Source: Rhizobium favelukesii (GTDB taxonomy: Bacteria > Pseudomonadota > Alphaproteobacteria > Rhizobiales > Rhizobiaceae). From it: DNA of 64,000 nt. Where the stretch lies: the NCBI RefSeq assembly GCF_000577275.2, contig NZ_HG916852.1, positions 1,491,001 to 1,555,000 of the forward strand, in the 5' to 3' direction. Below the pieces are notes generated by a model that was not told the DNA's origin, searched no databases, and saw only the letters and a program-made list of their open reading frames with translations. Position 1 is the stretch's first letter, and each line of letters opens with the position of its first letter. Positions 34,038 to 41,827 of this stretch are shown piece after piece. The position numbers and the translations under genes are program-made.

Positions 34038-34322
34038 ATGGACCTGGACATTCCCGTTTTCATCAAGCCGCTGGAAGTCGAGATCGACGGCCACGGGAAA
34101 TATCGACATGCCGAAACCGTTCAGGATCTCGCGCGGATGCTCCTGAGCAAATGGCCAGGCTCCGAAGGGGAAAAATTCCATAGCGCCCTCATGCGATCCA
34201 TTGAGGCGATGGAGTGGTATGTCGCCGCCGCGACAGCACGCTCAGCCTTCGTCGATGCCGCTCACGAGGCCGGTATGCATGTCCTTCCGGATGACATGGA
34301 CGAGATGAAGAAGGCCAGCTGA
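34038..34322 (+). CDS. DUF982 protein
   Basis: The 94-residue protein starts at 34038 after CAAGGAGTTTCGAG. It matches the rhizobial DUF982 family: VFIKPLEVEIDGHGKYRHAE, then LLSKWPG and the helix IEAMEWYVAAATARSAFVDA. The function is not known. Its stop overlaps the start of the ligase gene (TGATG), so the two are translated together. Confidence 0.82.
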   Translation: MDLDIPVFIKPLEVEIDGHGKYRHAETVQDLARMLLSKWPGSEGEKFHSALMRSIEAMEWYVAAATARSAFVDAAHEAGMHVLPDDMDEMKKAS

Positions 34323-35362
34323 TGGCCAAGACGCCGCGTTCTCAGCCTCTGCAGGCTGACGCACAGCCGCTCCGTTCGCGCGCACGAAAGCCGCGTGACC
34401 CTTCCCAGCCCAAACTCCCCCTTGATCCAATGCCGGCTCGCATAGAGCCGTGCCTGGCGCTGCTCAAACCGCGTCCGCCCGTCGGTCCGGATTGGACCTA
34501 TGAGGTCAAGTGGGACGGGTACCGCATTGCCCTCCATCTCAACAATGGAAATGTCCGGATACTCACCCGTGGCGGCCACGATTGGACGCATCGTTTCCCC
34601 GGGATCGAGGATGCAGCCAAGCGCCTTGGCGTCGGAACGGCTATCCTGGATGGAGAGGCCGTTGTACTTGACGACGAAGGGAGACCTGATTTCGGCAGGC
34701 TGCAGAACTCGCTCGGTGGGCGCGGCGGGAAACTGCCGGCCGGCAATGCGATCATGTTCGCCTTCGACCTTCTGTATTTCGACGGGCACGATATCCGAAA
34801 CATGGAGTTGTCGTCACGCCGGTTCTTCCTGGAGTCGCTCCTTCGCAACGAGGAGGGCGCAATTCGCCTCTCGGAGGAAGTCGAAGGCGACGGTCGCGAA
34901 ATCTTCTCTGCGGCGTGCGAGCACGGCCTCGAGGGCATCATCGCGAAGAACAAGGAAAGTACCTATCGCTCCGGCCGACTTGGCGATTGGGTAAAGGTGA
35001 AGTGCGTCCAGTCTGACAGCTTCATCGTCGTGGGCTACGAACTCTCCACCGTGGCCAGATCGGGGATTGGCAGCATTCTGTTGGCTGCGCGTAAGGGGAA
35101 CGACTGGATCTACGTCGGCAACGTCGGGACAGGCTTCAACGAAAGCAGCGCCGAGTATCTCCGAAAGACACTCGATCGGATCACGCGAAAGACGCCGCCG
35201 GTCAGGTACGAAGGCCGGCGCAGGAACCTCGTCTGGGTTCAGCCGACGCTGATTGCCGAGATCGAGTATCGCGCCTGGACGCATGACGGGAAGCTGCGCC
35301 ATGCGTCGTATAAGGGCCTGCGCGAGGTGCAGGACAGTGCGTCGGTTTACGAAACCGAGTGA
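34322..35362 (+). CDS. ATP-dependent DNA ligase, LigD ligase-domain type
   Basis: The 346-residue protein has the catalytic KWDG at 63-66 (motif I, adenylated Lys63), RGGHDWTHRFP, the motif III region AILDGEAVVLDDEGRPDF, FAFDLLYFDGHD, EGIIAKNKESTYRSGR and the motif V WVKVKC, then an OB-fold ending. It corresponds to the ligase part of LigD without polymerase or phosphoesterase domains. It seals nicks or breaks in DNA using ATP. No Ku gene is in the window. Rhizobia often carry extra copies of such ligases on mobile DNA. Confidence 0.92.
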   Translation: MAKTPRSQPLQADAQPLRSRARKPRDPSQPKLPLDPMPARIEPCLALLKPRPPVGPDWTYEVKWDGYRIALHLNNGNVRILTRGGHDWTHRFPGIEDAAKRLGVGTAILDGEAVVLDDEGRPDFGRLQNSLGGRGGKLPAGNAIMFAFDLLYFDGHDIRNMELSSRRFFLESLLRNEEGAIRLSEEVEGDGREIFSAACEHGLEGIIAKNKESTYRSGRLGDWVKVKCVQSDSFIVVGYELSTVARSGIGSILLAARKGNDWIYVGNVGTGFNESSAEYLRKTLDRITRKTPPVRYEGRRRNLVWVQPTLIAEIEYRAWTHDGKLRHASYKGLREVQDSASVYETE

Positions 35363-35401
35363 CGCCACAATACGCAAGCCACTTCGCCTCGATGTATTTG
35401 G

Positions 35402-35712
35402 TCAAACGCTATCAGGTGGCGCGAAGAAGCAGTTCATGACGGGAGCTCGTTGCCATAAGGAATGAAAAACAGATGGTGTCTCGTGGCTAGGTGATGGTCG
35501 CCAGGATGAATAATGACTGAGTATCCACGGCGCCCTCTTTTCACGTCATACCCGGGAATGGCCTCGCAGTCTCCACCGACATCTGTACCTTTGCAGCATG
35601 CTGGCGGATACGTCCAAGCGCTTTTAGCCTGATGGGCATCGCCCTCCCCAAAAGGGAAGATCAATGCAACTGCGAATAGGATCTCGGAGGCGGTGGAAAG
35701 TGCGACTGTCAT
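35402..35712 (-). pseudogene. Exported protein remnant with internal deletion
   Basis: From the ATG at 35712 a signal-peptide-like start (MTVALSTASEILFAVALIFP) leads into AWTYPPACCKGTDVGGDCEA and RHHLFFIPYGNELPS, then a stop at 35434. Directly beyond, in another frame, is MNCFFAPPDSV and a stop (35402-35404). Rhizobial proteins of this type, as I recall, have a DGxxHxC stretch between such segments and end in CFFAP-like sequence. The simplest reading is a gene that lost a middle piece and its frame. Confidence 0.5.
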
Positions 35713-35989
35713 CTGAGGACTCCAATCGAAGGAATTCCATTCCGGAGAGAGCGATTCTACGCCCGAGCGCTCAATCATGTAAGCGACAACCTGGCACAGC
35801 AGGCATAGGGCCACAAATGGCTGCGAAAGGTGCAGGACAACGCGGCGGTTTATGAGATCAACTCAACTAGTAGTGTCTATTGAGGGATTTTTGCGCAAGT
35901 TCCGCCGCCGTACGCTAGTGCGACGAAACGATTCCCTCAATTGCAGAAGAGCTGGCTAGTTTGTGCACCAATCGTTACGGAGCCCAGCG

Positions 35990-36331
35990 TCACACTCGCG
36001 CAAAACCTTCCTTGAGCAGCTTCTGTCCGACCTCTTCGCCGTTCCGGTCATAGATGTTGACTAACGGCCGGTGTGAAAGAGTCTTGTCCTTTACGCCATA
36101 GAATTCGATCGTAAGGCCACCCTCGGCCAAAATCTCTTTCAGCCTTCCCTTGGCAAGCAGCGCCATCTTGCGTTCCTTCATGCACTTGGCATGACTACCG
36201 ATCTCCGGCGTATCGATGCCGGAGACAAATGGAACGCCTCCTCCCATTAGTCTCAGGTTCTGTCCGTCACACTTCACGGTGTCCCCATCGACGGCGGTAA
36301 GCGATGCACACATCAAAAGCGTTGCGATCAT
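35990..36331 (-). CDS. Staphylococcal-nuclease-like exported protein
   Basis: The 113-residue product has a short hydrophobic start, then AVDGDTVKCDGQNLRLMG, the active-site segment SGIDTPEIG (Asp40, Thr41, Glu43), an Arg at about 88 in LSHRPLVNIYDRNGEEVGQ and the end LLKEGFARV. These match the SNase core with its calcium-binding acids and catalytic Arg and Glu. It is at the short end for the family and ends right after the last core helix. A secreted or periplasmic nuclease is likely. Confidence 0.78.
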   Translation of the reverse strand: MIATLLMCASLTAVDGDTVKCDGQNLRLMGGGVPFVSGIDTPEIGSHAKCMKERKMALLAKGRLKEILAEGGLTIEFYGVKDKTLSHRPLVNIYDRNGEEVGQKLLKEGFARV

Positions 36332-36355
36332 CTACTGTTCACCATCATCGCACAC

Positions 36356-36775
36356 TTACCGTGGGCTCGGCCTAAGCCAATGGATCACCCCTCCGCAAAG
36401 TGCGGCAAATGCAATAGGAGTAAGCATCAGCTTCCAGAGGAATGACCAATCAGAAGATGACCAATAGGATCCGAACGGATCAAATATGAAGACATAGCAC
36501 CACACCGCCACAATCCAAACGAGCGAGCCCGCCGCATAGAATCTCAGCGGTCCTCTGAAGGATACTGGCCGCTGCAACAATCGCGGGAATCCAGTTTCGG
36601 CAAAGCGAGCGCCCGCCATACCAGCAGCCAAAGGACCTAGGAGCCATCCGATCCCGCGAGGCATGTAGTGCTTTCCCGTAGCATCGTTGAGTAAGGCGAA
36701 GAAACCGAATGCCAGGAGATAGCAAAGGGCAACAGCAATCACGAATCCTAGGATACGCGCGCCCCATTTTCTCAT
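36356..36775 (-). CDS. Four-helix membrane protein, unknown
   Basis: I chose the ATG at 36775 because GGGAG lies 8 bp upstream; an upstream ATG at 36796 has no such site. The 139-residue product has four hydrophobic segments (ILGFVIAVALCYLLAFGFFA, IGWLLGPLAAGMAGA, SLVWIVAVWCYVFIF, LMLTPIAFAALCGGVIHWL). No family is recognised. It lies in the minus-strand cargo run. Confidence 0.6.
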   Translation of the reverse strand: MRKWGARILGFVIAVALCYLLAFGFFALLNDATGKHYMPRGIGWLLGPLAAGMAGARFAETGFPRLLQRPVSFRGPLRFYAAGSLVWIVAVWCYVFIFDPFGSYWSSSDWSFLWKLMLTPIAFAALCGGVIHWLRPSPR

Positions 36776-36817
36776 AGAAGTACTCCCACCGTCCAATTTC
36801 GAGCTACACGCAAGTTG

Positions 36818-37156
36818 TCAACCAGCCGCGCAATTCTTGCTACGCATGGCGTTTTGAATTGCCTGCACCTTGCCCTTTGAAACTGCTACCTGGCCTTCTT
36901 TGTCCCCACCAAACGTGCTTGAAGTCGGAACACCGATCAGGAAGACGCCCACAGCATCTCCCGTTGCTGCGTCGTTCTGCTGCTTGGATACCGTTGCGAG
37001 ATTTTGTTGTTCTTTAACGAGCTCTGCCGCGAGTACAGGACAGCTCGACCCGGTGTATGCCGCCATAGGAATATCTACCGGAACGATTGCGTCCGGACGT
37101 TTGGCGCACGAGGTTGCGGCCAGCAGAATTGCCAGCGAAGCGTAGCGAATTTTCAT
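36818..37156 (-). CDS. Small lipoprotein, unknown
   Basis: The ATG at 37156 gives a 112-residue product with a lipoprotein signal (MKIRYASLAILLAATSCAKR, lipobox AATSC). The mature part has a helix (ELVKEQQNLATVSKQQNDAA), a Gly/Val hydrophobic stretch (AVGVFLIGVPTSSTFGG) and KVQAIQNAMRSKNC at the end. This layout is common in small phage- and host-encoded lipoproteins with one hydrophobic stretch. Function unknown. Confidence 0.68.
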   Translation of the reverse strand: MKIRYASLAILLAATSCAKRPDAIVPVDIPMAAYTGSSCPVLAAELVKEQQNLATVSKQQNDAATGDAVGVFLIGVPTSSTFGGDKEGQVAVSKGKVQAIQNAMRSKNCAAG

Positions 37157-37419
37157 GAATGCCCCATTAGAAAGACTCTTAACCCGACCACGAAATATGC
37201 ATGACGTGTCGTGGCTTGAAAGGGATAATTCAAGGTTGATCGTGCTTTTCCACTGCCGCAACCAATCGGCGTGGCCGCAGTGAAGAAAAAGGCCGGCACC
37301 TTCCTCGGCGTCGACCTTTAGATTTCAGGCAATGATAGCAGCCGGAATGCTGATCGGTCTGGCCGCGATTACCTCAGCTTGCACGACGACGCCCCAAAAT
37401 TCAAATCGCGCCGATTTTC

Positions 37420-38314
37420 GGTAGTGTCTCAGTTTGAAATTTGCGGAAACGCCTAATTCGTTTGGCCGAGTTGTGCAAACGCCTATATGCCGCTGCGGAT
37501 GTCGCCTGCCATGGCCGCTGGCGTTGCCGACAAGCTCTGGTCGATGGACGATCTGGTTGCGATGATGGACGCTGTTGCGCCCCGGGTCGCCTCAAGACCT
37601 ACAAAAGCAGCTGGCTGCCGCGGAGTTATGAGGATAAGTTCCAAGTTTCCGAGCCGACGAAACAAAAAGGAGCAAGCCATGAAGTGCAGAGGTTGGTTGC
37701 TCATGACCGCTGTGACTATATTTGGAATGCTCGGCGATCTGTCGGTCGCGCGCTCAGAGTGGAACGGCAACGTTGGCTCTTTTTGTGCCACGTATAGGTT
37801 GCCTGGGGGATGCCTATCTACCGCCGGAGCTAGGTGCCACCGACTAGATTGTTACATAGAGAGGCGGGGCAAGTATAGCCGAGAGGCGAGACAAGAAAGG
37901 GAACCGTTACTTTGTGATGTGTACCCGCAGTGTGAATACAAGGGGCCGGGCATACCTGGCGGCCTCAGCTTAAAGCCCAACACCCCTCCCTTCGCTCCGC
38001 CGCGGCGCTGCGACCCGAACTACAAGGGGAAGGGGGTATGTGTTCCAATCGCATCTGACGTGGATTGCACGGGCGGCTGCGGTAACGGTCCAGCCTTTGT
38101 TACTGGACCGTTCAGGTACACGGGCACTGATGTCTACGGCTTGGATGCCGACCATAATGGGATCGCGTGCGAGCACCCGTGTGAAGATTAGGTTCGCCTG
38201 CTCGGCCGGACTACCAACTAAGCCAAGACCCGTTAGCTTCCCACGCTCTAGCGTTTTCGCAATTTCCGCGTTGACTTGATTGGGAGCCTCAAAATTTCAA
38301 ACTGAGACACTACC
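37420..38314. mobile_element. Non-autonomous transposon derivative with cargo gene
   Basis: The 895-bp element has 23-bp perfect terminal inverted repeats beginning GGTAGTGTCTCAGTTTGA, and perfect 8-bp direct repeats CGATTTTC at 37412-37419 and 38315-38322. Behind the left end lies a degenerate fragment reading PLRMSPAMAAGVADKLWSMD, like the last part of rhizobial IS1-family transposases, with a frame break after it. No complete transposase remains. The GGT ends and the 8-bp duplication fit an IS1-like element; the family is an inference. Confidence 0.85.
37679..38191 (+). CDS. Exported Excalibur-domain protein, transposon cargo
   Basis: The ATG at 37679 follows AAAAAGGAGCAAGCC. The 170-residue product has a signal peptide (WLLMTAVTIFGMLGDLSVAR), a Cys-rich middle and a C-terminal Excalibur-like calcium-binding domain: DVDCTGGCGNGPAFVTGPFR and then DVYGLDADHNGIACE, with the acidic DxDxNG loop. 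Such domains sit in secreted nucleases and surface proteins. Upstream codons in the same frame belong to the transposase remnant. It would act in the periplasm or outside. Confidence 0.78.
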   Translation: MKCRGWLLMTAVTIFGMLGDLSVARSEWNGNVGSFCATYRLPGGCLSTAGARCHRLDCYIERRGKYSREARQEREPLLCDVYPQCEYKGPGIPGGLSLKPNTPPFAPPRRCDPNYKGKGVCVPIASDVDCTGGCGNGPAFVTGPFRYTGTDVYGLDADHNGIACEHPCED

Positions 38315-38447
38315 CGATTTTCAATATCATCCAAGGCATTCCGTGAATCCGGCCTGCAGCCAGGGCTTCAGGCCGGCCAACGCTCTGTCGTGTGCCTACA
38401 GATGGGGCTGGGGCTAGTTGATCGAAGGGCGAAAGCGCAATAAAAGA

Positions 38448-39065
38448 CTATGATGGGCGCGCCGACCATTTGTCGTGGCGATCAACCTCCGCTTTGCCCT
38501 CCTTTGTCACCCGCAATGTCTTTAGTCCGCGATGATCTTTTCCGACCGCGCGGACTAGCCCAGCCGAGACCAACACACTGATCGTGTGTTCACCTGCCCG
38601 GGGGATGAGGTCGATGGTATTGCAATCAGGACGATTGATCATGTAGCGCAGTGCGCGCACTTCTCGCGGATGAAGTCTATGACGAGGTTCATGCTTCAGC
38701 CGATCCTCTTCTTGCCGCCTAATGCGCTCCTGATTTGCAATCTCTTCTTGGCGTTCCTGCTCGTCGATATCCGCCCAGAACCGAGTGTCCTCCGCCCACG
38801 CCGTAACCACATTTTCCAACGGCGGGGCGGTCTCGAGTTTACGCACTACGACGCACCAGCCTGCAGCGCCGTCGTGACTATCGACAAAGACTCTGCGTTG
38901 GACGCTATAAAAGTCGTAAACGTCGTGCAGGTGCCACATGGCATAGGTGTCGCCGACGTTTGGAACAACGCCGCAGAAGTAGTCCTCGTCGACGCCGAGG
39001 ATTGGTTCCAGCGCGCCATCTGGCTGGATTTCGAAAAGCCTTACGCCGAAGCCGCGACTACCCAT
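38448..39065 (-). CDS. Unknown protein in operon with XRE regulator
   Basis: The 205-residue product begins 3 bp after the XRE gene stop, so they form an operon. It has an N-terminal beta region (FGVRLFEIQPDGALEPILGV), a charged helix (EQERQEEIANQERIRRQEED) and a C-terminal winged-helix-like part (LRYMINRPDCNTIDLIPRAG, SVLVSAGLVRAVGKDHRGLK). The last part may bind DNA or RNA. A second regulator or a toxin are both possible; nothing decides it. Confidence 0.65.
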   Translation of the reverse strand: MGSRGFGVRLFEIQPDGALEPILGVDEDYFCGVVPNVGDTYAMWHLHDVYDFYSVQRRVFVDSHDGAAGWCVVVRKLETAPPLENVVTAWAEDTRFWADIDEQERQEEIANQERIRRQEEDRLKHEPRHRLHPREVRALRYMINRPDCNTIDLIPRAGEHTISVLVSAGLVRAVGKDHRGLKTLRVTKEGKAEVDRHDKWSARPS

Positions 39066-39068
39066 CGG

Positions 39069-39302
39069 TTAAGCCTGCTGGTCCCGCAGCTTTACGACGC
39101 CATCGCCTCGGTCGTTGTTGATAAACTCTATGCCGGCCACTTCCAGGGCCGATTGAATCGCGCTGAGGGTCCGCGGCATTATTGCTTCTCCGCGCTCAAG
39201 ACGAGAGATCGTATCGACGGCGACGGCCGACATTTTGGCTAGGTCTCGAACTCCCCAGCCAAGCGCCGCGCGAGCCATCTTGCTTTGAACAGAATTTATC
39301 AT
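39069..39302 (-). CDS. XRE-family regulator, candidate immunity repressor
   Basis: The 77-residue protein has a complete XRE helix-turn-helix: ARAALGWGVRDLAKMSAVAV, DTISRLERGE and a fourth helix LSAIQSALEVAGIEFI. It has no dimerisation or peptidase domain. It is divergent from 39395 and its start overlaps one arm of a perfect 11-bp inverted repeat. No other repressor is seen in the prophage, so it is the best candidate for lysogeny control, or else it is an antitoxin-type regulator of its operon. Confidence 0.85.
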   Translation of the reverse strand: MINSVQSKMARAALGWGVRDLAKMSAVAVDTISRLERGEAIMPRTLSAIQSALEVAGIEFINNDRGDGVVKLRDQQA

Positions 39303-39361
39303 GACAATGTACCGAAATCGTATTGACGCACCGATAAAGTGCTGTTATCAGTACATTGTCA
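39302..39361. promoter_or_regulatory. Divergent promoter with inverted operator
   Basis: TGACAATGTAC (39302-39312) and its exact complement GTACATTGTCA (39351-39361) flank the XRE intergenic region. Between them lies a good plus-strand promoter: TTGACG (39323-39328), 17-bp gap, TATCAG (39346-39351). The layout suggests that the XRE protein binds both arms and blocks the rightward promoter and its own start. Confidence 0.7.
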
Positions 39362-39394
39362 CGAAAGCAGTTCAAACGCAATGAGGAGACCTAG

Positions 39395-39742
39395 ATGCAA
39401 GCAGAACAGGCCAATACGCAGAGAATTCAGTTGCCGAGAAGTTTGATTGGCAGACGACACACCTTTCAGTTCTCCTGGAAGTTTGAAGTCGGCCAGGCGG
39501 TCAAGTTCCACGACGTACGCGCCATTGTCACTGGCCGCAGATGTTCAGCGTTGGGTCGCCAGCTTTACGAAATCGCAATGGATTGCGCCGATCGACCGCA
39601 TCGCACGGTACGTGGCGAGTACTTGGTAGCGACCGATGAACACCGAGACACGACGCATATACACGTTAATTCTGTTTCACCGGCAGGGTGGAAAGTGCTG
39701 CTATTGCAACCGCTTCATGATGATATCTTACGAGCCGCGTGA
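39395..39742 (+). CDS. Unknown protein under the XRE-flanked promoter
   Basis: The 115-residue product starts after GAGGAGACCTAG. Residues 30-75 look like a small beta domain (FEVGQAVKFHDVRAIVTGRR, LYEIAMDCADRPHRTVRGEY). The last 36 codons overlap the HNH gene in another frame, so the true C-terminus may be affected by an old frameshift or the genes may just overlap. Function unknown. Confidence 0.55.
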   Translation: MQAEQANTQRIQLPRSLIGRRHTFQFSWKFEVGQAVKFHDVRAIVTGRRCSALGRQLYEIAMDCADRPHRTVRGEYLVATDEHRDTTHIHVNSVSPAGWKVLLLQPLHDDILRAA

Positions 39743-39905
39743 GCGCTGGCGACCCAACGCCGCGACCCTTGAGCATCTTCGGCGCAAGGTAGACGGCGGC
39801 AGGGACAATCGAGATAATTTCGCCGCGGCATGCAAGGACTGCAACAACCGCCGCGGCAAACGCGACTGGCTTTCTTATACCAGCATTAAGCGTAACGAGT
39901 TTTAG
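39636..39905 (+). CDS. Small HNH endonuclease-like protein
   Basis: The 89-residue protein has two CxxC-type pairs (CCYC and CKDC) around the core ATLEHLRRKVDGGRDNRDNF, then AAACKDCNNRRGKRDWLS. This is the common HNH layout, with Glu-His in place of Asp-His at the start of the core. It overlaps the preceding gene by 107 bp and lacks a clear ribosome site, suggesting coupling. It lies under control of the XRE-flanked promoter. The target is unknown. Confidence 0.78.
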   Translation: MNTETRRIYTLILFHRQGGKCCYCNRFMMISYEPRERWRPNAATLEHLRRKVDGGRDNRDNFAAACKDCNNRRGKRDWLSYTSIKRNEF

Positions 39906-40116
39906 GCGCGTAATGCGCGCCGGCCCGCCATGATGGCGTGCCTCTTTTATTCAAAGTCACCTATGGCCGGCGCGGTCACCACCTGCGCCTACACCAGCAG
40001 CGCGCCGGCCGGTCTGGTTCGTCTTACTTTCCGCTCGTATTGCCGCCACAAGCACGCCCGTCCGCATTTTTCAACAGGCGAACATCTCGACGCAAAACGC
40101 AAGGCCGGTTGAGCTG

Positions 40117-41136
40117 TTAAGGCGTGTAATCAAGCTTGAAGTTGAACCCTTGTGCACGGTGACCACCGCCGGTGGGGCACGCACCTTTGTTTGCCTCTCT
40201 GTTCCAGAACATTGAGCGGCAGCGATCACAGAAGCGCCATTCGTCCTGGCCGAACCCTGCATGATCATGTGGTAAGAAGAAATTGTAACCCGCAGCCGCG
40301 TGAGCGCCCCCGGCAGAGCAGACGCCAAGCTGTGCCGGGTCGCCAGCCCAATGCATGCAGTTGCATTTGGTGCAGAAACGCCAGTCGGGTTGCCCCCCGT
40401 CCGCGCCGGGATGCTCATGCGGCAGATAGTATGTCCAACCCGCAGCTTCGTGGCCGCCGCCTGCCGGGCAGACGCCCTTAATTGGAGTGCCATCGAAGAA
40501 CAGTGATCGGCACTTGTGACAGAACCGCCATGCAGCTTGGCCCCGGTTACGCAAGGCAAATGTCATCGTGTAGTCGCCTCCATCGCCTTGCGCTCGCACG
40601 TTGACTCTTGCAGTCTGGCCGGTCTCGGCGAAGGCGATGTCGGCGGGAGTAAAAAAGATTTCGCGTGCCCCGACGACTACGTCGTCCACCATTGGAGCGA
40701 TGTCAGGAATACCGTGCGCTGCGGAATCCACGGCTTGAAGGACTAGATCCCGACGTACGTTCCGATCCTGCACCGCAAGACTCGCGAAGAGAGCGCTGTT
40801 GACTCCCGCCGCAATGATTCCCCGCAGACCCTCTGCACTTCCCTCATCGTTCTCAATAAGGGTGGCGGTAAAGATTGTCGTCGCCTGGTCCAGCGATCGC
40901 TCTTCACCAAAAAGGCCCCAGAACGGTGCGAAACCGTGAGCATGCGTCTCGGCCCCGTCTACGTCACCGAACGGGCCATATCGATAGGCGCGAGAGGACG
41001 GAATCGGGACCGGAACCCCCGCAGCCGGGACAGTAGTGGAAAGATCGGTGGCCGTTACGATAACGTACGGTTCGTCAGAACCGACTTCATCGGTCTCGAC
41101 ATGGCAACGAATGGACTCGAGATAAGCGTAGAGCAT
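40117..41136 (-). CDS. Protein with three tandem Cys-rich repeats
   Basis: The 339-residue protein has an N-terminal half of unknown fold (1 to about 195) and three tandem repeats at about 203-251, 252-299 and 300-339. Each begins WRFCxxC (WRFCHKCRSLFF, WRFCTKCNCMHW, WRFCDRCRSMFW), has a third Cys in GVCPAGGGH-like sequence and a conserved AxGxxxxLPH. The repeats look like small metal-binding or lectin-like modules. There is no signal peptide. It starts after GAAGGAGATCCTGAC. Function unknown. Confidence 0.8.
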   Translation of the reverse strand: MLYAYLESIRCHVETDEVGSDEPYVIVTATDLSTTVPAAGVPVPIPSSRAYRYGPFGDVDGAETHAHGFAPFWGLFGEERSLDQATTIFTATLIENDEGSAEGLRGIIAAGVNSALFASLAVQDRNVRRDLVLQAVDSAAHGIPDIAPMVDDVVVGAREIFFTPADIAFAETGQTARVNVRAQGDGGDYTMTFALRNRGQAAWRFCHKCRSLFFDGTPIKGVCPAGGGHEAAGWTYYLPHEHPGADGGQPDWRFCTKCNCMHWAGDPAQLGVCSAGGAHAAAGYNFFLPHDHAGFGQDEWRFCDRCRSMFWNREANKGACPTGGGHRAQGFNFKLDYTP

Positions 41137-41384
41137 GTCAGGATCTCCTTCGAAAGAAATGATGATGGCTTCTAGGCTAACGGCCTATCATCGCAGGATA
41201 GGCATCTCAGCTTTTCAAACGTGCGGCATCGCCTTCGCGTGACGCAAGATATCGCTGCTTGGTGGAGGCGGCGGCACTAGGCAGAAAATTGGCATCTTAG
41301 ACATGCGTATTCCCGCGCGAACACGAAGGAACGGCGCCGGTGCTGCGCAACTACAATGAGAATTCGCTAAACGCTATGCACGGT

Positions 41385-41526
41385 GCACTGTAGCTTAAAT
41401 CAGCGGGATTTCAACAAGAAGATGCACGGAGTCTAAAATGCAAGCGCCCCTATCTCGTGGGGCAAACGTGCGAGGCGGGCGCAGGCAGTTGCACCCGTCG
41501 GCGCGAATGCCGGCGGGTTTTTCTAT
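41385..41526 (+). ncRNA. Candidate small RNA
   Basis: A strong intrinsic terminator points rightwards at 41493-41522: ACCCGTCGGC pairs with GCCGGCGGGT around GCGAAT, followed by TTTTT. No plus-strand gene precedes it. Upstream is a second hairpin, GCCCC (41446-41450) with GGGGC (41459-41463). Two hairpins with a terminal U tract are the layout of rhizobial trans-acting small RNAs. The 5' end is a guess. Confidence 0.4.
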
Positions 41527-41533
41527 TCAAGTT

Positions 41534-41827
41534 TCAAGTTGCCGCTGCGTTTTTCGATGGCTCGAGATTGGCGCCGAATATGTCGCTTTCTGGCCGTTCT
41601 GGGATGGCAGTCTCGTCGGGCACAATCTCTATCTTGCTTGGTTCCGTGAAAAAGAACTCCGCATTTGGGTCACTTGGCCAGATCGCCTGAAACACTTCGG
41701 ATATCGTTGTGTCAGGTGTGAAAGTATACGCCTTTGTTGGTGCGGCTTCCTTTGCTCCAACCCCGGCGGCGGGCGGAAAAGAAGCTACGACAACAAATCG
41801 AGAGGCCTTGTGGCTCATACTATCCAT
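41534..41827 (-). CDS. Unknown protein, 97 aa
   Basis: The ATG at 41827 follows AAAGGAGATTCGC, a strong ribosome site. The product starts MDSMSHKASRFVVVASFPPA and has an ordered middle (TTISEVFQAIWPSDPNAEFF) and an acidic end. No signal peptide or known family. It is the last gene before attR. The overlapping plus-strand frame is Arg/Cys/Trp-rich and looks like a shadow. Confidence 0.62.
   Translation of the reverse strand: MDSMSHKASRFVVVASFPPAAGVGAKEAAPTKAYTFTPDTTISEVFQAIWPSDPNAEFFFTEPSKIEIVPDETAIPERPESDIFGANLEPSKNAAAT

Larger units (their letters stand above)
37332..38417 (+). pseudogene. Small lipoprotein frame split by the nested element
   Basis: The frame begins at 37332 with a signal-like MIAAGMLIGLAAITSACTTT and runs to the element edge at 37419. 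Removal of the element and one target duplication (joining 37419 to 38323) keeps the frame open to a TAG at 38415-38417, giving 60 residues. The joined frame supports a gene that existed before the insertion. No good ribosome site is seen, so it could also be a chance frame. Confidence 0.4.
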
